DNA of 64,000 nucleotides from Deroplatys truncata (GCA_030765065.1 CM060979.1:103900350-103964349); one strand, 5' to 3'; positions 6,917 through 20,640 are shown, counted from the first letter of the stretch. Numbers and translations are program-made. The notes: generated by a model from the letters alone, not told the origin.

Positions 6917-7428
6917 CAGTAGGGTGTAGGGTGTGTTTATCGTAGAGGGACACCTCGTGCACTGCCATCCTCTTGATCGTGTCGCTACACCCCCCCCCGG
7001 GAGGCAGGGATGAGGCGAAGGAGCCGGAAGAGTTCCCAGGCCTGCAGGCAGACAGGCCTACAGAGACGCGCAGAAGCCTCTAATATTTCCAGTTTGAACA
7101 TCCGCGCGCCACTGAGCGAGGAATCCTCAAGGGAGCGACGCAGAGACCCGGGATAGCTGACTCTAGCGTACATAGAAATATTTCCAATGCGCATGCATCC
7201 AGCCATCTACATGGCAACGCCAGCACTGCGAATTCACACCCGAAATGGAAATGAAGTGGAGGAAATGGGGGAAAAGGATGGATTGTGATAGAATTCACCA
7301 CCCCAGCATTCGCCTTGGCGACCAGGGTAAAACCACGAAAAACCCCATGGTCAGCGTGGGCGATCACCGGGAATGAACCGAAAGCGGGCTACAGACGTTG
7401 GGCCTGAGCCATCCCGCTAGGTCAGATG
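6917..7428 (-). mobile_element. SINE S1, long tRNA-headed SINE
   Basis: On the minus strand the head carries an A box (GGGATGGCTCAGG, near 7403-7415) and a box B (CGGTTCATTCCCGG, near 7368-7381), followed by a body of about 430 bp shared with copies at 16805, 29137, 49173 and 60115. Non-coding; translated frames across it are chance. Confidence 0.75.
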
Positions 7429-7892
7429 ACCCGTGAACTGTTAAATAACATTCGAAAACATCATTGATATTCTCATCCAAAAATTAAAAATAAAATTGGA
7501 ATCAAACTTCCTTAAAAAAAACAAATAAATAAAATAAAATTAAATTACATTCAATATTACATTAACACGAATTCTAATTACATCAGATGATGTAATTCGG
7601 ATATCTAGTTTTTTAATAAATGAATTTAATTTAGAGACTATAATTTATTAAATACTTACATATTTTATTTTCGAAAAAATATGTTTTGCTCGTTTTCTTC
7701 AAAACCATTAAGAATTAGAAGGCAATCTTGTTAAGATAATTTGACTAGAATTGCCCTTGTGCCATCAAGAGAAAGAACCAACTTTTTTCTATTATGCCCT
7801 GTGGGAGGTACATACCTGTGTGAAAATAATTACATATGGAAATGGATGACTTATTAGGTATTCTAATAACGGATGATCACAGTATTAAAAAA
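7429..7892. other. AT-rich spacer, nothing recognised
   Basis: No gene or clear repeat was seen. It ends in the A-run that precedes the HINE-like copy at 7893. Confidence 0.4.
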
Positions 7893-8786
7893 TCTGATGT
7901 GTTACACTCACATGACTTTCTCTACTCTTGTACAAACTATTTTTACAAACGCTTATTCTCCATCTACTTCATGTTAATCGAGATAAACATTTGCAGACTC
8001 TATCTTATTGCTAATTTTCTTGTAGATGTAAGGGGAATATATATTTACAAGGGCAATATAGAAATACAGTAGCCTTTAAGCACATACATATCTCTTAATA
8101 GCTGGTTGCTAGGTGCAGCACCATTCCCTTTGTCACAGATTATAACTCTTTGCATATCCAAGACAAAAAAAATGAATAACGAATTCCCATCTGAGAAAAT
8201 AAGTATTGAAAAATTTAAAGGAATGACAAGCAATATCTCGAAAATGGTTCACTCAACAAAAAAAAAATGTATATAACATAAGTTGTGTACTTTTACGCGA
8301 TCTACATTTTTTGTGTAGTAAAATTTTGTCTATCTCTTATGTTTTACCAGTTATGCAAAAGACGTTCACAATGAAGAATACTTTTGGAGACATTCCCAGA
8401 AAATTCAAGATATACATTTCATTTGTCATGAAAATATCTTAAACATACGATATTTTAATCAAAATGGTTATAGCCATTTTTGAGAAAATTAAAATTATCG
8501 AAAAATGTTCCATGGAAAGGGTAATCTGGGGTGGGGGGATTTTCTTGAAAACCTTCGTGTCGCATCTCTGGAAGATACTGAACCTAAATAACAAGTTTGG
8601 TGTTTATCCGACTGTTCGTTTCTGAGTTATGCTGTTCACAGACAGACACACACACGGACATGTTTCCAAAAATGCTTTTTTTGGATTCAGGGGGTCTCAA
8701 AACATGTATTTCCGGTAAAATCTCGGTATCGAATTTTTGGGTGGAATACAATACTTCCCCTACTTACTATACGTAGTAGAGAAAGT
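7893..8786 (-). mobile_element. HINE-like repeat, full-length reference copy
   Basis: This copy shows the family's structure well. The low-coordinate end TCTGATG is preceded by an A-run; a hairpin (ATGTG 7897-7901 with CACAT 7909-7913) lies four bases inside it. ACTTTCTCTACT at 7915-7926 is a perfect inverted copy of AGTAGAGAAAGT at 8775-8786, the opposite terminus, which is followed by another A-run. A short CA-rich tract is internal. No coding capacity. Asymmetric inverted repeats, a hairpin near one end and T|T insertion fit Helentron-associated elements; the classification is inference. Confidence 0.75.
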
Positions 8787-9460
8787 AAAAAAGCCCGTTT
8801 GTATTAAATTCGGACGAAACAGCATGGAAATATGTTCCATGGTTAAAAATAGTATCTTGGAGACGAGCCTTCAACATGTGATAACATACGAATTAACAAT
8901 TCCATTTATATCTCACGCCTGTTGCTTTGTGCTGGCTATGAAAAGAATAAAACTAAATCGCGAAAGCAAAGCTGTATCACAGGAATGGAAGTGGGAAGAG
9001 TCCGTAGGAGGAATGAACAGAGCTCTGAGGGAGAAAAGGGAAATGGAGTGCAAAATTGCTCGTTATTCTTTCGGCATTTATAACATAGTTTTTCATTACT
9101 TTTTTTGTTTTTAGTACTCTGCAATAAAAACCTCTCACGTATGTAGAATAATAACTATGACGAGAGAAGGGGCTAAATAAAACTAACGCTTATTTTGCTA
9201 CTCAGTGATATGCCGCCGGTTATAATAATAGAACAATAACCTTTCACACAATTCATGATCAACCAGCCAGAAAGATCTGTCTTAAAATATGTTGTTAATG
9301 GTTTGGTTACGCTTTACGTTCTCGTGGTACATTTGTTGCTTCCTGATGACACATAACTATGATTATCCTCCAAGGAACACGAACTTCAGAATAATATCAA
9401 GAGTGGAAGGCGTAATCCCAATTTTGCTTTGCAAATGAGTTGGATCATTAAAAAGTAAAT
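8787..9460. other. Spacer, nothing recognised
   Basis: AT-rich; no domain, SINE head or long repeat was recognised. Confidence 0.35.
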
Positions 9461-10320
9461 TCTGTTAGATCCACACGACTTATTCTACCAATTCTTCAAC
9501 AAACAATTCTTTAAAAAGCTTATTGTTCGTCTATTTCATGTTGATCCAGATAAGGGTTTACAGAAAGTTTTATTACATATTTCCTTGTAGGTACAAGCGG
9601 ATTAAGGGTCTTAAAGAACAGTCAAATCTCTTAAAAACGTGTCCTCTGAGATGGCTTTGAAATTCCGTTCCCTTTGCACGACCACGTGAAGAAACAGCAT
9701 AACGACTCTGCAGTTGAAAAAGTATGTGTTTGTCAATTCAAAGCAATGATAAAGCATATCTCGGAAATGATTAATGCCACAAACATTATTTGCCATAAAT
9801 TGTGTGATTTAACGAGATATACATTTTTTTGATCTTTTACTGTTTACAAGTAATAAAAATTAATTTAGGATATAGAGGACTTCGCCGGCTATTCCCAGAA
9901 AATTCAAGATAACAATTAATTTGGCACGTGAATATCTTACAGATATTTTAATCAAAATCGTTAGAGCTATTTTTGAGAAATGCAAAATTTTCTACCATTT
10001 TCCATGTAAGCGTAGTTTTGGATTGGGGATTTTCTTGAAAATCTTCGTGTCACATTCTTAAAATACGCTGAGCTTAAATACCAGGTTTGGTATTTTATTG
10101 ACTGTTCGTTTTTGAGTTATGCTGTTCAGACTCTCTCGCTCTCTCCCCCTCTTTCACATACTACATACATATGCACATACCTACATACATACGTTTTCTA
10201 AAAATGCTTTTTTTGGAATTCAAGAGGTTTCAAAGCGTGTATTTCCGATGAAACCTCTGTATCAAATTTTGGGTGGAATGCAATACTTCCTCTACTTTCT
10301 ATAGTTAAACTAATAAAGTA
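9461..10320 (-). mobile_element. HINE-like repeat, diverged full-length copy
   Basis: Matches the reference copy from a decayed TCTG end to CTACTTTCTATAG…AAAGTA, with many substitutions. The internal microsatellite is CT-rich (10131-10152) in place of the CA tract. An old insertion. Confidence 0.65.
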
Positions 10321-11562
10321 ATATGCAAGAGCCGGGAATAAAACACTTTCACTCAAATAATAGCTTCCATTGGACAATTTGCAATGGATTTTCACTGTAA
10401 AATATTGTAACAATGCAGTTCCGACCCATGATTTACTATGTAGGTGTATACATTATCCATATGGGCATCACATGAAAAATTTGCACAAATTTCGGGAGAT
10501 GTCCTGTGTAAGCGTGAGCAACGTAGTTAAAACTGGAGCAGAGGGTGAAAATTGTGTTCGTATACTGAGGGAAATTAAGGGTAAGGTAAACGTTGTAAGG
10601 AAAGTGCGTTAAATGCACGCCATCGCGGTGGAGAACTAAACGGGTAAAGTTTAATGCAGTTTTCAAAATAAATGCCCAGTTGTGAATATCTGAAGCATAG
10701 TCTCTGTTTAACGAACGCCCCTGGAGACCTCTTTGAAAGTTCTCGAGTCCGAGGAGCGCGATATTGTTGTTGCACGTGCTACACAAAGACAGAAATGAGA
10801 TTCCAGAGTTTATTTAATTTGTTAAGCACGATCGAGCCGCGTCAACATACGGTCAGAGGGTATAGAACCGTCCGCTCTCGCTGTGCCCCTGGCAACTGAG
10901 GCTAACCAGTCTGCCTTGAGCCAGACCTTACATTTACATAAACAGCAGGGCTTTGCACTGGCCCGTATCGTTGTCAGTGCCTCTAACACTGGTTTCTTTT
11001 CGATTCACTGGGTAGCTCTAGGATATGATCTGATGCACAGGGAAACAGAATAGCATTAAATATCAGGTGTATTCGTTGAGATACGAAAACAAGAGTGAAG
11101 ACCGCTTAAATGTAACGGAACCAGAGCGTGTAATGACCACACTTAATATTTTCTGTTTCTGAAGAAAATAAATCCTTGCATGAAATATTTGCTCTTTAAG
11201 CATGGGTATTTAAATGGAATGTAGCCTTAAATGTTGGTCTTTTGCAAGTAAATTTTATTAACTGGTTCTAAAAACTATAGATAGAATAAAGTAGTAGTTG
11301 CTCTTAGAAATTCATTAAACTGGGCCAGTACTCCTCAAGCTAAATTCAATTTTGAGCTTATTCTGAAACTACATATCTCTAGCTATATATATTGAGAAAA
11401 ATATATAGGTAAAAACTTCAATTCAGACAACTTTTCATACATACCTAAGATTATATATTAAATGCATTGAAATTATATCTAATTTTTAAATTTAATACAT
11501 TTTAAAATATTGGGAATGTTATCTAAATTTAACGCAACAATTGATTTGCTTCAAAGAAAAAA
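10321..11562. other. Spacer, nothing recognised
   Basis: Several short open frames occur, but none has a recognisable domain, good codon pattern or promoter. No SINE head was found. Confidence 0.35.
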
Positions 11563-12345
11563 GTGCTACATTCATATGGCTTTCTCTACCCTCTACAATT
11601 CTCTACAAATTATTCTTACGAACATTTATTTTCCTAAGTTCTTCATTTTAATCGAGATTAAACTTTCCGGAAATACCCGCATTACACATTTCATTATAGA
11701 TACAAAGGGAATAACGATAGTCAACTGTTTTAGAACTGAACGCTATACACTGGCCTTGAAATTCAATGCTTTTTTCGTGCATTCGTGAGAAACAACTGAA
11801 TATCGAAAGGACTTGAAAAGAATGACAAAAGTATTGAACAATTCGAGCCATTAATAACAGATATCTCGGAAATGGCTAATGCCACAAGAATAGTTATTTG
11901 AAATAAATTTCTATATGTTTAAAACAGATCTACATTTTTGTGCAGTACGTTTTCATCTATGCTTAACGTTTACCAGTTATACAAGATTAAACAAACTTTC
12001 TTTCGAATGAAGAGGACTTCACAGACTATTCCCAGAAAATTTAAGATATAGGTTTTATTTGTCATATAAATATCTTTAATGTGTGGTATTTTAATCAAAA
12101 TCATTAGAACCATATTTTTTAGAAAACCAAAAGTTTCGAAAAATGTTACATGCAAAGGGTGGTTTGAGGTGGGGGAATTTTCTTGAAAATCTTCGTGTCG
12201 CATCTTTGAAAGGTTTCGTAGGACCTTTTTCTAAAAACGCTTTCTTTTTATTCAGAGGGCCTCAAAACATGCATTTACGGGAAATCTCGGTATTGAATTT
12301 TTGGGCGGAATGCAATAATTTCTCTGCCTACCATATAGGTACGTG
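11563..12345 (-). mobile_element. HINE-like repeat with internal deletion
   Basis: Aligns with the reference from GCTACATTCATATGG to the ACTTCC-like end, but the block holding the GATACTGAACC motif and CA tract is missing at about 12212. A short fragment of another copy in opposite orientation follows at about 12360-12400. Confidence 0.6.
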
Positions 12346-12880
12346 CATCTAAATGAAACCATTTCTGCAAACGCTTATCTCGATTAACGTGAAGTAGGTA
12401 CAAAAATATGTTGTTTTTTAAGAATAGTTCGCAGAAAATAGCAAAAAATAAACTGTAGTGGGTAAAGAGGGTCATTTAAATGAAACATTTTTTCCATTGA
12501 GGATGCCAGAGTGGAAAATGATTGTTGGTATGTTGGTACAGTACAAAAGCCCTGCATATTCCATTCTAAGATACGCATAAATGGTCACGATTTAGCAATT
12601 GAGAAAACAGAAGACGTTGCAAAATAAAACAAAACCGAATCTGCTTATAACTGTACGATATATATATTCCAAAATCTTTTAATAAACAAATGAATAAGGT
12701 TTTAATGCACTTCCTCTATACGCTACAATCGCGTTCATTACCAGCGTGTGCAGAATGTTCATATAAAGAGAGAAAAACTGTGTCCGGTAACATCAGAAAT
12801 TAATCAACCTATATTTTATAACTGAGATCACTTTTCTCGATAGTTGCAGACTATGTGCTATTCCCAAAACTTTTTTGTTT
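12346..12880. other. Spacer, nothing else recognised
   Basis: AT-rich; apart from the short HINE-like fragment at its start I see no feature. Confidence 0.35.
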
Positions 12881-13126
12881 GTTTGTTTAACTTCCTTTAA
12901 CCGCTTGGGTCATATCAGACGATGAATGAAATGGGTGAAATGATGCTCAAATGAGCCCGGGGTCGTCCATAGAGCTCAGAATTACTCACGTTCATCCTTC
13001 AGGATAAGGGAAAGCCCCGGAAAAAACTTATCGGGTGACTCATCTTAATCGAGATTCGAACTCGGGACCTCGGGAATGTGAGATAGACACGCTACGTCCA
13101 TACCACAGAGGTGGCCCCAAAACGTT
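12881..13126 (-). mobile_element. SINE S3
   Basis: Minus strand: a tRNA-like head (box B GAGTTCGAATCTCG near 13051-13064), a short body and an A-rich (CAAA-type) tail at the low-coordinate end. The 3' body (GGTCATAT…, …TTAA) recurs near 24620-24700 and 48414-48545. Confidence 0.6.
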
Positions 13127-15759
13127 TAGCTCGGTGGCCTGGGAGTGTTTAAACTTCATACTCGCCAGTTTCACTCCGATTTTGTAGTATATTGATATTA
13201 GGGTTTTCTATATTATGTAATAACTGTGTAGCAATGTTATTAAACAATATGGGACTAAAGAGAAGATTCAAAGGTTGAAAGTTCCACTTACTGTGATTAT
13301 CTACAAAATCATTCTACTATTCCGATAATAGTCCACCGCCAAGAGGTACTTACAGGCTATAAACATAATTTCCAGGACTTCGAAGATTGTTGGGAGGGTT
13401 AACAAAAAAGTAATCCAACATTCGCCGACATTTCATACCCATTTCCGCGAGTAACAAGGTGTTCTTCATCCATTAGGAATCCACAGGAATGTACAAGATT
13501 AATGATAAGGGATGAAGGAAAGGATTCACCATAAGGATTTTCCAGATGATGATACTATAATTTCATAAGGAATACCAGGAGAGGTAAATGAAAGTAATTA
13601 AATCGCCATACGGAGATTAAAAAGTCAACAGTGCTACATCGGGTAAACCAACTAGTTTAACACAGTGCGGTCGTTTTATGATGAGGCCATGGATTGCGCA
13701 TGTGCATGCTCCAGACACTTTGTATTACACTGGGGGGTTTTCTTTCCGTAAATCCCACGTTACTCACGAGTGATAGTAAATGCACTATAATGAGTACTAA
13801 CCTTGTTATAAGTAGTGTTGGAAGTGGTTGTTCATCTGAATGAAGAGATTCCCGGCATCTTCGGGTGAAATTTCCATTAACACGCACAAGTTCTTCTTGC
13901 AAAATTTTCTGTTTTCTGTTTTTATATTGTCCTTAAGTGGGGATTTTTCTTATAAATCTTATTTTTTAGGGTTCCCTACAAATAGATCCATCAATTTCGT
14001 CAAATGTTTCCTCTTGTTTTCTTCTTAAAGAAAACTTCTCATTTTCCTTTTAATGTTTAACGTTTAGGATCCTGTTGTCCTAAACCTATTAACCAGATAT
14101 CTAACAGTGTCTCTACCTATAATTGGAATACTAGGAAATTTCTCCTGAAATTGTCTACACACCTGTCTACATTGTTCGGTTTTTATGTATCGTACATAAC
14201 AATTCGTTGTTCAAGCGTGAATTTGTTGGCAGGCATTACAGTGGACTAATAACACGCATTAACGCTCTTAAGCAAATCACACACAACAGGGATGTTGCAT
14301 AAACTTTCACCTCTGCATGGTTGATGCACAACTCCCTTTACAGCACGAACACAAAGCAGCAACTGAAGCATAGCTGATAAAGATAACCTTGAACGCGTCA
14401 TGCATCGCCAGTTGTGCATCGGAAAAGTAGCGAATGCCACTGCAGTACAGCGTGCTATGCATATAGCCGGTCTGTGGCCTCATCTTAAAGCGATATCCCC
14501 CTAATGCAAATTTCAAAAATTATTTTTTAAATTCTCTGAATTGCGCAACCCTAAGGGACTGATGCATCGCAATATGCGGGATAGCGTCCTTGCTCACACA
14601 TTGTGAGTACGAGCTCGAATCCAGTTTGAATCAGGTGGCCTGAGGTTTTATTCGATTTATCTCTCAGTCATTTTGATGAATATCAGGTCATTTCAGGACA
14701 TTCAGTTCATTCGTGTGTTATGTAATTGAACCTTCCAGGGAAAATGTGTCAATTTGGAATAAGAGGATCGATCCGGAATGTAACCAGTGAGCAAACGTTA
14801 CGCATTATTTCAGAATCAGCAGAAAATAAATTACTGAAATTATTACTTCGCAGAACAATGCCAGGATACACAAATCAAAAGCGTTTGATTCTACCTTAGG
14901 CTCGTTTCTAATGATAAGATATCTGCTCTAATAATGAATTATTATCTTCGCATTACGTCTAGTGGAAGGAGAAAAATCTAGAACTCTCTCGGAAACCGTA
15001 AGGAGATTTCAAGGTCACAAGGTGGGAAAAACCGCGTTTCCGGCAACACCGAAAAGTATGTGAACCTGCGAGTATACAACAATAACATGCTTGCAAGCTT
15101 AGTTTTTTGTTGCCTAGTCTTTGTGAACACGCAAGCATACATTATACCAGAGGGGCATAGTCATTTTAGGTTATACAGACGATGTACCATCTGCAGAACA
15201 AGTGTGGAAACTGAACAACTGGATCAAACAATTACAAGAAAGAAAGATACAATTGTCTACAGTACTACGACTGCAGCATCCAGCAAGCAAAGGTGCCGAC
15301 TATAAGGAGGCTATATAATGACTGGGGGATATAACGTTGTTAGGTTTATTTAATAACCTTCAGATTTGCCATTGTATATCGTAATTTTGTCCCGCAGGAG
15401 AATTTACTTCCAATGAAGCTAATTCAGTTAATAAACCTAACTTTAATAGATACCACAGTAAAGACCCCAACACTTATAACAATATAAGTGAGTATTTTCC
15501 AGTACTCACTGGAGTCAAACAACGTAACCCACTTTTGTCTAAACTATTTAGTATAGCAACTGAATATGCAAATGGAGCTGCGAGGGAACATTATTACTAC
15601 CAAACTGAAACAGCGTTGCATGTGATAACGACATAATGATTACCGCAGGAACAAAACAAGCTCTAAATGAAAACGTATAACAGATCAATATGAAAAATCT
15701 GGGTTATAGATAAATGAGAATAAAACCAATTATTTTAACAGGGCTGGTAATTTGACGAA
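13127..15759. other. Long spacer, no gene recognised
   Basis: I found no convincing coding region. A frame near 15060-15302 (plus) has somewhat peptide-like composition but no known domain. The oligo-A/T runs are short and no SINE head was seen. Confidence 0.35.
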
Positions 15760-16352
15760 CAATAATATGCGGACAGAATTAGCAATTTATTTTAAACACC
15801 GTGCAACGAAGGCAAACCGAAACAATAATTCATTAGAAGAAGAAATTAAAAATAAAGAATTCACAACGGAAACAAAGCCTACTAGGCAAGTCCAAAGTTA
15901 TTTAAAAGCAAACGGGCGTTTTAAAAATCAAAACTTATATTAAGGCCAGTCGTTAAATATGCATGTGAAACATGGGTGCTTAAAAAGGCAATTAAACACA
16001 AATCTTAATTTTTGAAAGGCAATTCCGAGCTGAATTTTTGGCCTGAGGAGACAACTGAAAAATTAAAAGCTACGCAGAAGTAACTAAATACATTAGAAAC
16101 TAAGATGTGATTAATTTTATGAGAGCACGTAGACTGCTTGGACATATACAAAGGATGGATGAAAAGATTGCTTAAAAATTGTGTAGATGGGGACCAATAG
16201 GAGGAAGAGCAGTGGGACGACCAAAAACTTCGCAAGGAGGACATCATGGGCGACATACGGAGAATGAGAAGAAAGGACTGGAGGATTCTGGTGAAGGACA
16301 GAGAGTAGTGGAGAAAATTGTTAGAAGGGCAAAACATTCAAATTTGAAGCTG
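15760..16352 (+). pseudogene. LINE (non-LTR) reverse-transcriptase C-terminal relic
   Basis: Across three frames the translation follows the C-terminal tail common to RT-endonuclease LINE proteins: L-R-P-V-V-K-Y-A-C-E-T-W (near 15940), then R-A-R-R-L-L-G-H-I-Q-R-M-D, a G-R-x-x-G-R-P-type stretch, and D-I-R-R-M-R-R-K-D-W near 16250-16290. Several stops and at least two frameshifts break it. It is a dead 5'-truncated copy; the clade is not resolved. Confidence 0.65.
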
Positions 16353-16804
16353 TAGTGCCTTAAGAAGAAGTAGAAGAACCAGTAATATTTTATATGCTGC
16401 CAAACAAATCAACGACATGCGGCTATATCACTTAAGTACAATTTAACCCCATCACATTAGATACAATTCGAACAAGGAACCTTAGCACGAAGTCAGCTCT
16501 CAACCAACTATGCCAGTTAGGCTGATATAACCAAAGAACATTGTATACGTTTGCTGAAAACGTTGTTACTGAAAGACAAGCTCTAAATGTATGGACCAGC
16601 AATGTCCAAACAGCATGAAAGAGAAGAACACATCACTTCGGTGGCCTAATTGCAGTGAGCTGCCTGGATTCCCCACCCTTCGTGGTTTCCTTATTCTCCT
16701 AACATAAATGAGCTTTAGATCATACAATGCCGGGCTCATTTAAACATTGCTCCACCAATTACATTCACTGTCCCTGGAGACATGAGTACGAGTAGCGGGA
16801 CGTT
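16353..16804. other. Spacer with a tRNA-like fragment at 16485-16545 (-)
   Basis: On the minus strand TGGCATAGTTGG and GGTTCCTTGTTCGAAT resemble A and B boxes at about tRNA spacing, so this is probably a SINE head. Nothing else was recognised. Confidence 0.4.
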
Positions 16805-17318
16805 TGGATGTAGGATGTATTTATCGGACCTCGTCACTGCGACCAGCTTGTGGCCACACCCTCCGGGAAGCAGGGATGAAGTGAAAGAGCCGTAGGAGGA
16901 TGCAGGTCCACAGGTAGACAGACCCACAGAGACGCGCAGAAGTCCCTAATATTTCCAGTATGAACATCCGCGCATCAGTAAAGACGAAGAATCCCTAGAG
17001 GGCGGCGAAGTGACCCTAACGGGCAAGACAACGTACCCTGGCGTTCACCGGGGGAAATCCTTCCAATGCACAAGCAGCTACGCCATCTTCCCGAGACCGC
17101 CAGTACCGCAGGACCCGAAGACACGCCAGAAACATTAAAGGATGAAATGAGAGGAAATGGGGAAGGGAGAAATCGTGGTAGAATACATCACCCCGCATTC
17201 GCTTGGGCGACAAGGGAAAAACCCCATGATCAGAGTGGATGCTCACCGGAAATCGAACCCAGAATCTCCCGAATGAGGGCCACAGACTTCCCTGCCTAAG
17301 GCATCCCGCTGGGTACGT
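16805..17318 (-). mobile_element. SINE S1
   Basis: A near full-length minus-strand copy: tail GATGTAGGATG at the low end, the body shared with 6917-7428, and a tRNA-like head at about 17247-17318 (box B near 17247-17261). An A15-16 run follows at about 17326. Confidence 0.75.
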
Positions 17319-19239
17319 TTGGCGCAAAAAAAAAAAAAAATCATCTTGAATCGCTGTTATTCGAATCACATTACCATAAAACTAGTTCACTGATGGCCAG
17401 AGAAGCGCTAGAACTTTCGCGTAGTTTGAGAACAATAATGTGAAATGCTTTCTAATTTGGGAGCGATTAATTTTCTGCTTTTATGCTTTCACGTTACAGT
17501 AGAAATGTACGTCACCTGTACCTTGGAAATCTTGCGTGTCCTAGTTTTTTAAATGCCTTCTCTCGCGTCTTTCACGCTCTTTCCGGCTGATGAGTGAAGC
17601 AATTATATGATAATTCAAGGCAAATTAAGAAGCCACGAGAACAATGCAATTCTCGTTTAGTACTGGCGCTTTCTTGCGACAGAGAAATTAACTTGCTTTA
17701 TGATGCTATGATGCTAATTGCTTATTTTCCCTTGCGGTTTTTATAGGTATCTCGGAATTATTTCATAACCCTGACTACAACGGTGACGATGATAAAAACA
17801 ACAATAATAATAAATAATACTAATATCAATAACATTAATATTATAATTCCAACTTTGGCCTGCAGTTACCAACTTAGGCAGAAGAAAAGTAGGAAAACCT
17901 ACGATAAAATGGAAAGAAACATGAGGACGGAACACGAGAAACCGTAATCCATAAGATGATTTTTGGCCCCTCAAGAGCTTTGGCAATAAATTAAGTTCTG
18001 AATCATTGCTAACTTATTGGAATGAATTTTCCCTTTTATTAGCTTCAAATCAATGAGTTTTGACAGGGTTTTTAATCTATCGCTTACTTAGGTAAGAGGT
18101 GCTGCATATAACTTGTAGTTCTTCTTCTACACTCCAAGGTATACGCATGTACTGCCTGTTCCGTCCTCAGAGATCATATGACTTAAAATACCGAGATTCG
18201 TTCACTGAAACACAAAAGGGCAGATTTACCTAAACGAAATTCGTGTTAGATAACAGATTTATGGACACGTGCACATTCAGATAACTTGAAAAATGGCGGT
18301 ATGTATCGGGGGGAAAAGTAAACAATCCTATTCTGTTTTATAAAATAGGTAGAAGATCAACTTTTTGTTTTCTCGGAACAAGGACTAGTTAACACTTTAA
18401 AATAAAGCCGCTCAGTAACAGACAGCTATTCACTTTTCTTTCAAAACATTTAATATGCTCTTTAGAGTATCTGCATATATGTATATTTTGAATGACTGTC
18501 ATATTTTAGAAAAATATAACCAAATGCTTTTCGCCCAATTTCGTATGCATGTTTTAAGTACCCTGTCTCCTCTCCTTGAAGAACACATTCATTACAAGGT
18601 TGCGGTTGATGGTACTCTGTGGATTCCCGGAAAGTTGTTAAGAAGTAACAAGGTTACTTGATTATGGGTCTTTTAACATGTCGCTCAAAATGAGCGACAT
18701 GGAAACATGAAACTTGAACTCAATATGTAACTGACTAACGAAAAGTGCTGATAAAAATAAACCTCCTTTACTAACTCCAAATGTATGCGTTGACAGGAAT
18801 ATAACTATACTACAAAGGTTCTGGACTGAATAAGTCACCGTAAATATTGAGGATCATCGCGAAAGGCTAGCATATTAGTCCATGGCCAAGAGCAAATATC
18901 TGAGAATGATTTGGCAACTTTGGCAATTACTACATGTCTAATCGTAATGCCTTGCTCTTCCCGGCAATTTTTCTTATTGATTATACTGTCCGGACTTGTC
19001 AAACAAATTCTGCTAATTTTGTCAACTGTGAACGTCATTTTAGCCTATGTCAATTGTCTGCGTTTTATAATTGACTATTTAAATCCATTACATTCAATCT
19101 ATATTTATAGTTCTGTGTTCAGGTCATGTGATAACATGTTTGAGCATTAAAATTCATATGCACACCTGCTCTTTGTTCGAATGGGCCAGTGATCGATAAA
19201 CTATAAGAGAAACAAAACATTTATTACCTAGAGAATGTA
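17319..19239. other. Spacer, nothing recognised
   Basis: AT-rich with an A-run at 17326-17340 and a short TAA-type repeat near 17805-17845. No gene, SINE head or long repeat was identified. Confidence 0.35.
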
Positions 19240-19583
19240 GTAAAAGCACGCAATTTATTTCAAATAACTTTTTGTGGTACGAGCTATTTCCGATATATCC
19301 ATTGTTTTATTTGTAATTTTTCAATAATTTTTCATTTTTTTAAAGTGGTCATTCAGTACTTTCTTGCGAAAGAATATGACACTTCAAGGACAGCATATAG
19401 TGACCCGCTTTTTAACATTTGACAAATACTTAAGTTTCCCGTACACCTCTTGTACCTACAAGGAAAGGTGTCATGAACCTTTTCATGCAAAATATAAAGT
19501 ACATAGAAAAATAAGCTTTTGTAGTTCGTAGAAGCTATATAAAAATAACCGATGTGGGTAAAGAAAATGGGAACACGTCAGAT
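19240..19583 (+). mobile_element. HINE-like repeat fragment
   Basis: Matches the distal third of the element and ends in the family terminus GTCAGA followed by T's. The remainder is missing. Confidence 0.5.
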
Positions 19584-20129
19584 TTTATACAATGGAATAC
19601 CTATTTATTTTTCTTTCCGTTTTGTAATAAAGTTACTTTTACCAAATGTTTAATGACATAATTCCAGTAAGCTTTTTATCATTCCCTCGGTTGGCTTCGA
19701 TCACTTTTGGCTACATTCGAGTTAGTGTTATGAAATAGAAATAAATGGACGGATGTTCCCTCCTTCAGAAGCACCCGTGGTAGGGGAATGCGCACAAATG
19801 TTAAAACCAATTAAATACATGTGTTCCAATTAAAGAATGTCCACCAAATGTCAATCATTGGTCACCTGATTAAACTGTACCTCAGTTAGTGTTTCTGGTT
19901 ATAATAAAATTCTAAAGCAAGAGCAGCAACGCAAGTAAGATTTTTTGCTGAACGTTTATGAAATTATGGATTATATTTGAGGACAACACTTTATTAACGA
20001 ATGTTTTGACCTAACTTTTAATAATGTTTCTACATAACAAGAACAACAATTTACTTTTCTGTAGTTTGTTTTCTTTATTACTTGCACAAAAACCCCAATA
20101 AAAATTATAGTACATATTAAAGGTGAAGG
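19584..20129. other. Spacer, nothing recognised
   Basis: No gene or clear repeat was seen. Confidence 0.35.
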
Positions 20130-20640
20130 TAAACGTACGGACGAACAGTGGGGCCCCGCAACCGGGGCACAACATCGCAAATAGGGGATTGTTTCTACCG
20201 TGACCCCTGGAGGCAGGGATGAGGGGAGAGACCCAAGAGGCGACCAGATCCGGATGACGGGCGCAGATATGGTCAGGATCCCTAACGTTTCCAGATCGAA
20301 CGCAACCGACGCCGCCCGGGTCCACTCACAAACCTTTAGATCTCCGGCGGTCCCCCACGGGACCCACCCGGAGGCGAGTCCTAATTGAGCAGTCACGCAA
20401 CGACGCCAGGGAAGAAACCTCTACAAACTGCTTATTTACCGCCCAGCCGCAACCCGCCGAACATCGTTGCCTGGTCCTGCAACAACAGATGACAATGAAG
20501 GAGATGATGGGTACAAAAAATGAGGGGCACGAAAATCGTGGCCGAAAAGGAACCGCCGGAGCATTCACCTTCCGACCAGGGAAAAACATGGAAAACCCTT
20601 GGGTCAGAGTGAGCGGTCGCCGCACACGTTACCGGGCCGC
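20130..20640 (-). mobile_element. SINE S1, GC-rich subfamily b
   Basis: Shares the S1 order (CCTGGAGGCAGGGATGAGG block, then TCCAGATCGAAC, then the ACCAGGGAAAAAC block near the head) but is clearly diverged and richer in GC than the first group. The copy at 22918-23225 is its closest relative in the window. The long frames on both strands are chance products of the GC content. Confidence 0.6.

Noticed and set aside
16736..17369. Open frames of 63-117 codons on both strands
   Set aside because: They lie within an S1 SINE and its flank; frames are chance products.
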